Below, piece after piece: positions 31,961 through 39,312 of a DNA stretch of 64,000 nt (positions are counted from its first letter, which is position 1; each line of letters opens with the position of its first letter). The DNA is from Candidatus Gastranaerophilales bacterium. Its GTDB lineage: Bacteria > Cyanobacteriota > Vampirovibrionia > Gastranaerophilales > Gastranaerophilaceae. The stretch covers positions 30,106 to 94,105 of the forward strand of contig CALUQY010000006.1 in assembly GCA_944323035.1 (NCBI GenBank), written 5' to 3'. A model generated the notes under the pieces. That model was not told the origin of the DNA and did not search any database. It saw only the letters and a list, made by a program, of their open reading frames with translations. Position numbers and translations under genes: made by a program.

Positions 31961-33291
31961 ATGATGAAAAATTTAGAAGCTGAAAACCCTTGTACTATGG
32001 GCATTCTGGTCAGGGGGGGGGGGGCAAGCCGAGCTGAGCCGCGAAACTTGCGATAGCAAGTGGAGAGTCGAGCGCGCGACGGGCAAACCGCGATTTGACC
32101 GCAAGCGCGAGCGGCGGCGTTTAACGCGAGGCGCAGGCCTTACGTCAAACCTATATCGTGTTGGCACACGACAGTGTGACAAGCAGGCAAGCACTACGAT
32201 GCCGCCGTTGCGACTGGAACGTGAGTGGAGGGAGCGGACAAATTCTGCAACGATTGTTAATCGTTGCACAGAATTTGACAGGCGGAAGACGACTGAGTCG
32301 GTCACTGAGCGACTTCCACAATTAAACCCGAGCAAGATTTTAGCCTTTACTATGGCCGAAATATTACTGTCATTGACGATTATTGGAGTTGTGGCCGCGA
32401 TAACATTGCCGAGTTTGACAGGCAAACGAGCGAACATGGAACACGCAAAGGAAAGCCCTTTATGCTCGTATGTCACAGGCAATCGCCTTAATGCCGGCAC
32501 TTAATGGTTACGGGACATTAAAAGAGGAAAGCTCGGCCGGAGCAAGCGATGCAGTCGATACCGCAGCCGAAACTTTTGTCACGGAAGGACTTGCAAAAGT
32601 TCTAAAAATAAATAATATTTGCGACAGCGAACATTTGGAAGATTGCGGTGTAGTTAATTCTTTTACAAACATGGCCGGAAGTAAAATAAACATGCCTGCT
32701 ACACTTTATGAGCTTAGTTCCTGGTTTGAAAGTATCACATACTCCGGAAGTTCTTATTCAACGCCAGATACAAAAGCTGTAGCGTTTGAAACCGCAAATG
32801 GAGAAAGTATTTTAGCATTCTATAATCAGTCATGTCGAACAGAATATCTTAATCAGGAAACTGCAACACGGTACGGAAACTTCTTTGGTTTTCCACAATC
32901 TAATATGTGTGTCAATTTTATTTATGATTTAAATGGAAGTAAAGGACCAAATACTGTTGGGAAAGATATTGGAATTATAACGATATTCAACTCCACAGAT
33001 TCCAACGTTGTAGCCCCAATGCCTTCATCGCCAAATAATGCAGGGTCAGGGAGCTGGTATAATGCCTCAAAAATATGTACAAATGCCGATAATGAAACAA
33101 GACTGCCAAATGTTGATGAACTTTCTTCAATGCTTATCAATAAAAATATAGTTAACTTAACAGACTCGGTATTTTTCTGGTCTAGTTCAGTATATAGTTC
33201 TGACAAAGCCTGGGGAGTAGATGCGCGTTACGGAATAAGGGGCGCGGGAGGCAAAGGGCCTACCAGAGATATACGCTGTATTAAAAGATAA
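31961..33291 (+). pseudogene. Pilin-like gene, copy 2 (frameshifted)
   Basis: The leader starts at ATG 31961/31964 (MMKNLEAENPCTMG) after AGAAAGGATAGAA and runs into 12 G. The pilin frame begins with repeat-derived MPPLRLEREWRERT and reaches SKILAFTMAEILL and the hydrophobic helix. Compared with the other copies a 5-bp stretch is missing right after LPSLTG (near 32424), which shifts the frame. The rest (SQAIALMPALNGYG to ...IRCIKR) is intact in another frame. The tract would need 11 or 14 G to join leader and pilin here, so two independent defects exist. The downstream part still encodes a complete DUF1566-like domain and could serve as a recombination donor. Confidence 0.8.
32013..32024 (+). 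repeat. Homopolymeric G tract (12 G), pilin copy 2
   Basis: Twelve G between the leader ATG and the pilin frame. In-frame fusion would require 11 or 14. Confidence 0.9.
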
Positions 33292-33296
33292 AAAAA

Positions 33297-33412
33297 AAAG
33301 CAGTTCTCCGCCGCCACCGCCTCGCTGAACTGCGAGCCGTAGCGGCTGCGCTGTCTAATACGCCAACTCAAAAGACTCGTTCACGTTCCTTATCGCGAGT
33401 CTTTCTCGGACA
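33297..33412 (+). repeat. Interspersed repeat element, copy C (short form)
   Basis: AAAGCAGTTCT to TTTCTCGGACA, lacking the middle part of copies B and D. It begins 5 bp after the stop of pilin copy 2. Confidence 0.75.
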
Positions 33413-33625
33413 ACTATCCTTCAATAGGATGTACGGGCAAAATGCCCGTACATCCTATGTATATCAAAAAAAACTCCGAGTAGTAAACCTAATCGGAGGA
33501 AATGTGTCATAAAGGAAGTGTGTAATGTGGAGTTTGTATAAGTAAAACCTCTCTCACAGGATTAAAAAGCAGCTCTGCACCGGGTTTAGCTGTCGTCTAA
33601 ACCGGAAATACAGATATAGCGCCTA
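33413..33625. other. Non-coding region with a perfect 16-bp hairpin
   Basis: ATAGGATGTACGGGCA (33424-33439) and its exact complement (33443-33458) enclose a 3-nt loop. Further on, CCGGGTTTAG and CTAAACCGG form a second hairpin near 33578. No open frame of note was seen. The second hairpin may end the minus-strand hypothetical gene. Confidence 0.45.
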
Positions 33626-34066
33626 TTACTCCTGTTTGTTAAGTGATATCATATTAATGATATTGTCGAAAGCTTCTTGTAACGGTGTTGCCAGATCCGC
33701 CGCCAGCAATTCCTGTATCGGCGTTGACACGTCCGTATTCAAAATATCGCACAACGGTGTCGAAACATCCGTGTTTAAAATATTCATTACGCGATCTTTG
33801 AAAACTTTTTTCTTATGAGGTTTCCTGACGTAATTGCGCAGGTCAATAACCTCTTTTTTCAAATCTACACACGAGAAATCGTCCAGTAAATTCTCTAAAA
33901 CGTCCAGCGTTTCAATTTCATTAATCTCAATGTTTTCTTTAAATTCATCAACATTGATTTCTTTAATCCCCTCCATTGCAGCCTGCAATGAAAATTCTTC
34001 AAAAGTTAGTGTTTTACAATCCAGGGGCACAAACTTTTTTTCCTTGAGGTAAGATGTATTTGCCAT
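33626..34066 (-). CDS. Hypothetical acidic protein with 12-residue repeats
   Basis: Family not recognised. An acidic helical N-terminal half (EINVDEFKENIEINEIETLD) is followed by three 12-residue repeats near the C-terminus: NILNTDVSTPLC, DILNTDVSTPIQ and ELLAADLATPLQ. No signal peptide or membrane segment is present. AAAGGAG is a strong ribosome site before ATG 34066. The gene sits between two pilin loci, but a link is only positional. Confidence 0.65.
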   Translation of the reverse strand: MANTSYLKEKKFVPLDCKTLTFEEFSLQAAMEGIKEINVDEFKENIEINEIETLDVLENLLDDFSCVDLKKEVIDLRNYVRKPHKKKVFKDRVMNILNTDVSTPLCDILNTDVSTPIQELLAADLATPLQEAFDNIINMISLNKQE

Positions 34067-34170
34067 AATAAACTCCTTTGTGGTAAATAATTTATCGACC
34101 CGTCAGATGACAAACTTTAGTTTTTAAGTTAATATGTAAAAAAAATGTTACAAATAAGATGAGGGATATT

Positions 34171-34596
34171 ATGAAATTAAGGACGATTTTTATTGTAATG
34201 GCGCTGTTTTGCGCCGCACGGATTTCAATGGTAGCGGCAAATGACACAATGAGTTTTACTGACAACCTAAAAGATTGCAAAGAATACTACGGCTCGCAAA
34301 CTATTGACCTGCAAGATATTAAGCTTACAACCGTCAGACAAATTCAGGGCTGGCAAAACGGCAAATGCTCTTATCAGGAAACTGTTTCTACAAAAGAATC
34401 CAAATACACCGTAAAATGTCTGCTTTCTAAAGAAAATATTGCGGATTTAGTAAAAACAATGGACGACTTTGAAAAAGATGAAAACAGTAAAAATATTGAT
34501 CTGAATGACTTTGAACAGGTTCAGAACTCGACCGTTGTAACCGGCTGGAGCAAATATCTTCAAAATCCTGAAATCTGTACAATAGAAACGCAATAA
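34171..34596 (+). CDS. Hypothetical secreted protein, about 141 aa
   Basis: A signal peptide (MKLRTIFIVMALFCAARISMV...A) precedes a small domain with several Cys (DCKEYYG, NGKCSYQ, KCLLSKEN and EICTIE) that could form disulfides in the periplasm. The family is not recognised. ATG 34171 is chosen because GATGAGGG precedes it by about 7 nt; the frame opens at 34159. It is convergent with pilin copy 3 and shares its terminator. Confidence 0.7.
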   Translation: MKLRTIFIVMALFCAARISMVAANDTMSFTDNLKDCKEYYGSQTIDLQDIKLTTVRQIQGWQNGKCSYQETVSTKESKYTVKCLLSKENIADLVKTMDDFEKDENSKNIDLNDFEQVQNSTVVTGWSKYLQNPEICTIETQ

Positions 34597-34597
34597 G

Positions 34598-34627
34598 AAA
34601 CGCCCGCTTAAAAAAGCGGGCGTTTTT
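34598..34627. terminator. Shared intrinsic terminator
   Basis: AAACGCCCGCTT pairs with AAGCGGGCGTTT, followed by TTG on plus and TCTTATT on minus. It lies between the secreted protein gene and pilin copy 3. Confidence 0.85.
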
Positions 34628-34631
34628 GTAT

Positions 34632-35828
34632 CTATCGTTTAACACAATGGACAGTCATTTTCTCTTCTCTGCCATGTAAAGCTCTGGTTCCGCTTGCAAA
34701 CCCCTGCGTCCAGCCTGTTGTAGAATTATAAATTATAGACGACCAGTAATCCGTTCCAGTAGAAGCAACAGCACCATTAAGTAAAAGCTGATTAACAAAC
34801 ATAGAAGCCAGTTCATCCTGTGACGGGATCCGGTATTCAGCATCCTGTTCTTTGCAAATACCAATTGCCTCTTGCTGGGTTGCAGAGCGGCTTGCCGCTT
34901 TTTGTACCGGAACATCCGGTGCAACTACCGCACTATCAGTAGAATACAGCACCGTCATAAATCCGATATCTTTACCCACAGTATTCGGCCCTTTGTTGCC
35001 GTTCATATCAAATATGAAATTGGCACAAATTTTTGGCTGCACCATATATGCTGTACTTTCGCCCATTAATGACTGACAATTCGGATTATAAAACGCTATA
35101 ATACTTTCACCGTTTGCCGTTTCAAACGCTGCCGCCTTTGTATCAAGTTGAGCGTACGAAAATCTTGAATCTGCCCATGAATTATCAATCATTTTCATAT
35201 TTAATTCGGACATTTTTGTAGGTGTGGAAATAATTGAGCCGTTCAAGGTTGTCAGTTTAGATGTTATTCCACAATCTTCAATGTGCTCGCTATCACAGAT
35301 ATTGTTAATTTTTAGGACTTTAGCAAGCCCGCTTGTTATGAAAGTTTCTGCTGCAGTGTCCTCAATAGAGGTTGAACCCGCACTGTCGGTGGATTCTCTT
35401 AATGTGCCGTAGCCATTGAGCGCCGGCATAAGCGCAATTGCCTGACTAAAGCGGGCATAAAGGGCTTTTCTCTGCGTATTCCATGTGCGCTCATTTATGT
35501 TGCCCGTGAGGCTCGGAAGCGTAATCGCCGCAACCACGCCGATTATCGTGAGGGATAATAATATCTCTGCCATGGTAAACGCTGCGTTTTTAATCGGGTT
35601 CAATTGTAGAACTGGCTCAGCCGGTGTCATTCCGAACTTGTTTCGGAATCTGTCCGGCGTTACCGGTAGAACGCAATGCTGGACAGATCCTGAATCGAGT
35701 TCAGCATGACTGTTATGTTTCACATTTTCGCTTTGTGCCTCTGCTCGCTCGCGCTGTTCGGAATCACAATTATAGGCTTTCGACTCGCCAATTGTGCCTG
35801 TTAAGAGAGGCCCCCCCCCCCCCTGCAT
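34632..35828 (-). CDS. Phase-variable pilin-like protein, copy 3 (leader frame OFF)
   Basis: Same architecture as copy 1: prepilin signal AAFTMAEILL, hydrophobic helix, NERTWNTQRKALYARFSQAI, KGPNTVGKDIG, then a DUF1566-like end (EYRIPSQDELASM, YWSSIIYN, VHCVKR). The conserved leader ATG is at 35856 (MKNRRKVLTNA). With 13 G it is out of frame; 12 G would give 407 aa. A second ATG at 35828, directly before the tract (ATGCAGGG), is in frame at 13 G but has only a weak AGAAAAG site. The allele may therefore be weakly on. The mosaic part contains the CGGAATCTGTCC repeat module. Confidence 0.82.
   Translation of the reverse strand: MQGGGGPLLTGTIGESKAYNCDSEQRERAEAQSENVKHNSHAELDSGSVQHCVLPVTPDRFRNKFGMTPAEPVLQLNPIKNAAFTMAEILLSLTIIGVVAAITLPSLTGNINERTWNTQRKALYARFSQAIALMPALNGYGTLRESTDSAGSTSIEDTAAETFITSGLAKVLKINNICDSEHIEDCGITSKLTTLNGSIISTPTKMSELNMKMIDNSWADSRFSYAQLDTKAAAFETANGESIIAFYNPNCQSLMGESTAYMVQPKICANFIFDMNGNKGPNTVGKDIGFMTVLYSTDSAVVAPDVPVQKAASRSATQQEAIGICKEQDAEYRIPSQDELASMFVNQLLLNGAVASTGTDYWSSIIYNSTTGWTQGFASGTRALHGREEKMTVHCVKR
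35629..35765. repeat. Dispersed repeat module in the pilin mosaic
   Basis: CATTCCGAACTTGTTTCGGAAT is an inverted repeat, followed by CTGTCCGGCGTTACCGGTAG and a GTTTTCGCTTTGTGCC module. Near-identical sequence lies at 45437-45580 in copy 5. Confidence 0.65.
35811..35823 (-). repeat. Homopolymeric G tract (13 G), pilin copy 3
   Basis: Thirteen C on the plus strand. Out of frame from the leader ATG at 35856, in frame from the ATG at 35828. Confidence 0.9.
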
Positions 35829-35875
35829 TTGTTAATACTTTTCTACGGTTTTTCATTCTTTCCATCCTTTCTTTG

Positions 35876-35982
35876 TTATAAGGCAATAGGTCAATAGGGC
35901 ATTATGGCAATAGGACTATTTTTCTTCCATTCGGTCATTACGACTTATTGCCTTATTCTCTTATTGCCTTATTGCCTCTTTC
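35876..35982 (-). repeat. Octamer array in the 5' UTR of pilin copy 3
   Basis: Degenerate AGGCAATA-type units. The whole stretch from the leader to the -10 box is nearly identical to 45810-45916 upstream of copy 5. Confidence 0.65.
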
Positions 35983-36011
35983 ATTATGTAACATTTTTTT
36001 ACTTTAGTCAA
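35983..36011 (-). promoter_or_regulatory. Sigma70-type promoter of pilin copy 3
   Basis: TTGACT (36006-36011), a 17-bp spacer and CATAAT (35983-35988) on the minus strand. Confidence 0.7.
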
Positions 36012-36033
36012 GACGCATTATCTCAGCATTATA

Positions 36034-36050
36034 TGTAAAATTATTTTACA
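36034..36050. promoter_or_regulatory. Perfect palindrome upstream of manC
   Basis: TGTAAAAT-T-ATTTTACA lies between the divergent pilin copy 3 and manC promoters. It could be a regulator-binding site; a TGTAAAATAG box near 36074 may be the manC -10 region. Confidence 0.4.
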
Positions 36051-36112
36051 ATCACCTCTTCTGCAACATATTTATTGTAAAATAGATTATATATGTTCAA
36101 GGAGAGTTTTTA

Positions 36113-37501
36113 ATGAAAGCGATAATTCTTGCAGGCGGTTCCGGAACCAGACTCTGGCCGTTATCCCGCAAACAATATCCGAAACAATTGCTTAAAATCG
36201 AAGGCAATTCAAGCCTTTTACAATCGACATTTGAAAGGATTTTAAATCTGGTTCCTGCAGAAAATATTGTTTCCATTACAAATACCGAGCAGGCAGGTGA
36301 TGTAAAACTTCAGCTTCAAAATATTACCTCGGGAAGTATTGTTCTGTCCGAGCAGATAAGCAAAAACACAGCACCGGCTATCGCGGCTTCATTAAACTAC
36401 ATTGAAAAAAACTCTGACAACGATGAAATTATTTTAATAGTTCCGTGTGATCACGTGATAAAAAATACAGAAGCTTTTGTTGCAAGTATAAATGCTGCTC
36501 TTGATCTGGCAAACGCAGGATACCTTGTAACCTTCGGGGTTAAACCTTCTTACCCTGAAACCGGTTACGGATATATTCAGGCAGGAGAAAAACTCCATAA
36601 TGGATACAAAGTAAAACAATTCAGGGAAAAACCTGATGAGAATTTGGCCGCCGAATTTGTACAGAAAAACGATTTCTACTGGAACAGCGGAATTTTTATG
36701 GGCAAACTCTCAACCCTAAAAACAGAATTCAAAAAATACGCGCCGGAAATCTTTGACAAATGTCAGACTTTAAAGTTTGAAAACCTGAATAAAATAAGCT
36801 TTATGGATTATGAAAATCTTCCGGACATATCTTTTGACTATGCGGTTCTGGAGAAATCAGACAACATTGCACTAGCCGAACTTAAATCTGATTGGATTGA
36901 TGTCGGCTCATGGCAATCGCTTTACAATGTAAACCCGAAAGATGCAAATGGTAATGTACTCACCGGCAATGTGTTGATTAACAATGTAAAAAATTCATAC
37001 ATTTACAGTTCAAAAGAACTTATTGCAGTTTCGGGGCTGGAAAATATTATCCTTGTGGAAACAGAAGATGCAATAATGGCTTGCAGGAAAGACCACGCGC
37101 AGGATGTAAAAATTCTCCACGACAAACTTAAAGAAAAAGAAAGCGAAACATTAGAGCTTCATAAAACAGTCTACCGTCCGTGGGGTTATTACACGTGCTT
37201 AAACAGAGGTGAAGGCTACCAGACAAAAATGATTTGTGTACATCCGGGTCAAAAGCTTTCAATCCAATCCCATAATCATCGTTCCGAGCACTGGGTTGTG
37301 CTGGAAGGCACGGCGTTCGTTGTGCTGGATAATGAGAACCATACAATAGAAGCCGGCGGAAGCATTGATATTCCGGTAAAAGCAATTCACTCGCTGCAAA
37401 ACCCTTACGACACAGATTTGAAAGTAATAGAGGTTCAAAAGGGTACGATACTGCTAGAAAGCGATATAATACGCTATCAGGACATGTATAACAGAGTTTA
37501 G
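36113..37501 (+). CDS. manC: Mannose-1-phosphate guanylyltransferase / mannose-6-phosphate isomerase
   Basis: Bifunctional enzyme making GDP-mannose for surface polysaccharides or glycans. The nucleotidyltransferase domain opens ILAGGSGTRLWPLSRKQYPK, the pyrophosphorylase signature, with FREKPD near residue 170. The C-terminal cupin isomerase domain has VYRPWGYYTCL near residue 344 and HNHRSEHWVVLEGTA near residue 385. Length of 462 aa is normal. AAGGAGAG is a strong ribosome site. The gene stands alone between two pilin loci; glycosylation of the pilins is possible but not shown. Confidence 0.93.
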   Translation: MKAIILAGGSGTRLWPLSRKQYPKQLLKIEGNSSLLQSTFERILNLVPAENIVSITNTEQAGDVKLQLQNITSGSIVLSEQISKNTAPAIAASLNYIEKNSDNDEIILIVPCDHVIKNTEAFVASINAALDLANAGYLVTFGVKPSYPETGYGYIQAGEKLHNGYKVKQFREKPDENLAAEFVQKNDFYWNSGIFMGKLSTLKTEFKKYAPEIFDKCQTLKFENLNKISFMDYENLPDISFDYAVLEKSDNIALAELKSDWIDVGSWQSLYNVNPKDANGNVLTGNVLINNVKNSYIYSSKELIAVSGLENIILVETEDAIMACRKDHAQDVKILHDKLKEKESETLELHKTVYRPWGYYTCLNRGEGYQTKMICVHPGQKLSIQSHNHRSEHWVVLEGTAFVVLDNENHTIEAGGSIDIPVKAIHSLQNPYDTDLKVIEVQKGTILLESDIIRYQDMYNRV

Positions 37502-37508
37502 AAAAAAT

Positions 37509-37526
37509 AGCCCCGATTTCGGGGCT
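37509..37526. terminator. Hairpin terminator between manC and pilin copy 4
   Basis: AGCCCCGA pairs with TCGGGGCT across 2 nt. The minus-strand side is followed by ATTTTTTC, so it would end transcription from pilin copy 4 more efficiently than from manC. Confidence 0.7.
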
Positions 37527-37535
37527 GACTTTAAT

Positions 37536-37845
37536 AAAGCAGTTCTTCGTCGCCTGCTTGCCCTGCTCAAAGCGTAAGCCGATGCTCGCAGTGTCACCTC
37601 GTGAGAACGAGGGGAGCAGGCGAGCATAATATCTCCGCCGTTTCAAATCTGTGATTTGTCAGGTGGGATAACGCAGGTCAACCCGCTTACCTCTCACAAA
37701 ACAATTCACTGGATTGTTTCGCTCGGCAGAGTGCCACTCAAAAGGCTCGCTCACTGAGTGGCTACCACATTTGGTTCATACACTTACGATAGCGATTGAT
37801 ACAAGTATGGCTCCGGCTCAGCCGGGCGCGAGCCTTTCTCGGACA
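37536..37845 (+). repeat. Interspersed repeat element, copy D
   Basis: AAAGCAGTTCT to TTTCTCGGACA. Its first 160 bp nearly equal copy B. Its right end abuts the stop codon of pilin copy 4, separated by 1 bp. Confidence 0.8.
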
Positions 37846-37846
37846 T

Positions 37847-39037
37847 TTAGCGTTTAACACAAAGTACATTCCAAGCTGCAGAACCGTCGCCAACGTGCCT
37901 GTATTCACCATTACCGGCCATAACCCAGTTGGTTAATTCCCCGCTGATCATTACCCGTTTTGTGGATGAAAAAATAGTAAGCGTAGGAGATTCAAGTATT
38001 GCCGTTTTATTAATAAAAATTGATGCAAGTTCATCAGCCGTCGGAATCCGGTAATCCTCACCAATTGCAGTACAAGCAGTTGGTGCTTCCTCGGCGGTAA
38101 CACCTGTTAGTATTGCCCTATCCGGTACCGGAGCAACAACCACACTATCAGAAGGGTAAAGTACCGTAATAAAACCAATATCTTTACCAACAGTATTTGG
38201 CCCTTTGTTGCCATTTAAATCGTACACGAAATTGGCACAGATTTTTGGCTGTACCCAATAATAACCGTTTTCCTGCATATCAGGAACACAATTAGGGTTA
38301 TAAAAAGCAAGAATACTTTCGCCGTTCTGTGTTTCAAATGCGGCAGCTTTCGTATTCAGTTGGCTGTAAGAGCCATCGCCTCCCCAGGCGATAATGCTGC
38401 TGGTTAAAGAATAAGACACATTCAGCATGGCAGAATTAAGTTCACCCATTGTTGCAGGTGTATTTTTCTGCTGCCCGTAGAGAGTCGTATAACGACTGGT
38501 AATCCCGCAATCTTCAATGTGTTCGCTATCACAGATATTATTGATTTTAAGGACTTTAGCAAGCCCGCTTGTTATGAAAGTTTCTGCGGCAGTGTCCTCA
38601 ATAGAGGTTGAACCTGCGCTGTCAGTAGATTCTCTCAAAGTACCGTAACCGTTCAATGCAGGCATTAAGGCAATTGCTTGCGAAAACCGCGCATAGAGGG
38701 CTTTTCTTTGCGTATTCCACGTGCGCTCGTTAATGTTGCCGGTAAGGCTCGGAAGCGTTATCGCTGCTACCACGCCAATTATCGTCAGGGATAACAGGAT
38801 TTCTGCCATTGTAAATGCGCAACGTTGATTCTCCCGCCTGTCAAATTCTACGCAACGATTATCAATCGTTGCAGAATTTGCCTGCTCCTTACACTCGCGC
38901 TCCAGTCGCAACGGCGGCATCGTCCAGTTTCGCGCCCTGCCCGTTTCGCTCGCGCGAACCGGCGCCGGCGCTTCACATCCGCTAAGAAGGCTCCCCCCCC
39001 CCCCTGTGCAAGTAATTACACTTCTCTGTTTTTTCAT
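37847..39037 (-). CDS. Phase-variable pilin-like protein, copy 4 (ON frame)
   Basis: The only complete copy whose leader ATG is in frame. ATG 39037 opens MKKQRSVITCTGGGGSLLSG, reading four Gly codons from 12 G, and continues without a stop to 37847 (396 aa). Residues 16-72 are repeat-derived. The prepilin site A|FTMAEILL is at residue 74/75, which is far more leader than the usual 5-30 residues. The core has NERTWNTQRKALYARFSQAI and KGPNTVGKDIG. The DUF1566-like C-terminal domain has DYRIPTADELASIF and ends LCVKR. An internal ATG (MPPLRLERE, residue 40) could give a shorter leader. Predicted role: pilus or pseudopilus subunit or tip adhesin at the cell surface. Confidence 0.85.
   Translation of the reverse strand: MKKQRSVITCTGGGGSLLSGCEAPAPVRASETGRARNWTMPPLRLERECKEQANSATIDNRCVEFDRRENQRCAFTMAEILLSLTIIGVVAAITLPSLTGNINERTWNTQRKALYARFSQAIALMPALNGYGTLRESTDSAGSTSIEDTAAETFITSGLAKVLKINNICDSEHIEDCGITSRYTTLYGQQKNTPATMGELNSAMLNVSYSLTSSIIAWGGDGSYSQLNTKAAAFETQNGESILAFYNPNCVPDMQENGYYWVQPKICANFVYDLNGNKGPNTVGKDIGFITVLYPSDSVVVAPVPDRAILTGVTAEEAPTACTAIGEDYRIPTADELASIFINKTAILESPTLTIFSSTKRVMISGELTNWVMAGNGEYRHVGDGSAAWNVLCVKR
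38993..39004 (-). repeat. Homopolymeric G tract (12 G), pilin copy 4
   Basis: Twelve C on the plus strand. This length keeps the leader ATG at 39037 in frame with the pilin. Confidence 0.92.
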
Positions 39038-39252
39038 AAGTTCTTCTATCCTTTCTCCGAGGCTCCGCTCGGGTCTTATTATACTTCCGGCTCGACCGCC
39101 GGTCCTTTCTTTTGTGGCGTTGGGCTGGCAAGCCCAACCTACTTTTGCATAAGGCAATAGGTCATTAAGGCATTAAGGCAATATGACCTTTATATTATTT
39201 TCTTCCATTTCGGTCATATTCCTTATTAACTCTTTAAATTATTAACTATTTT
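39038..39252 (-). other. 5' UTR of pilin copy 4
   Basis: Contains AGAAAGGATAGAAGAA before the ATG, an inverted repeat CCGGCTCGACCGCCGG near 39088, the palindrome GTTGGGCTGGCAAGCCCAAC at 39119-39138, and AGGCAATA/AGTTAATA octamers from 39143 to 39252. Confidence 0.6.
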
Positions 39253-39281
39253 ATTATGTACTATTTTTTATAAAATGTAAA
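39253..39281 (-). promoter_or_regulatory. Sigma70-type promoter of pilin copy 4
   Basis: TTTACA (39276-39281), a 17-bp spacer and CATAAT (39253-39258) on the minus strand. The -35 box overlaps the terminator of the gene upstream. Confidence 0.65.
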
Positions 39282-39306
39282 GCCCCCGTTTAAAATGGGG
39301 GCTTTA
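39279..39306 (-). terminator. Terminator of the TPR protein gene
   Basis: AAAGCCCCC pairs with GGGGGCTTT across 9-10 nt, followed on the minus strand by ACATTTT. Confidence 0.65.
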
Positions 39307-39312
39307 TCAAGT

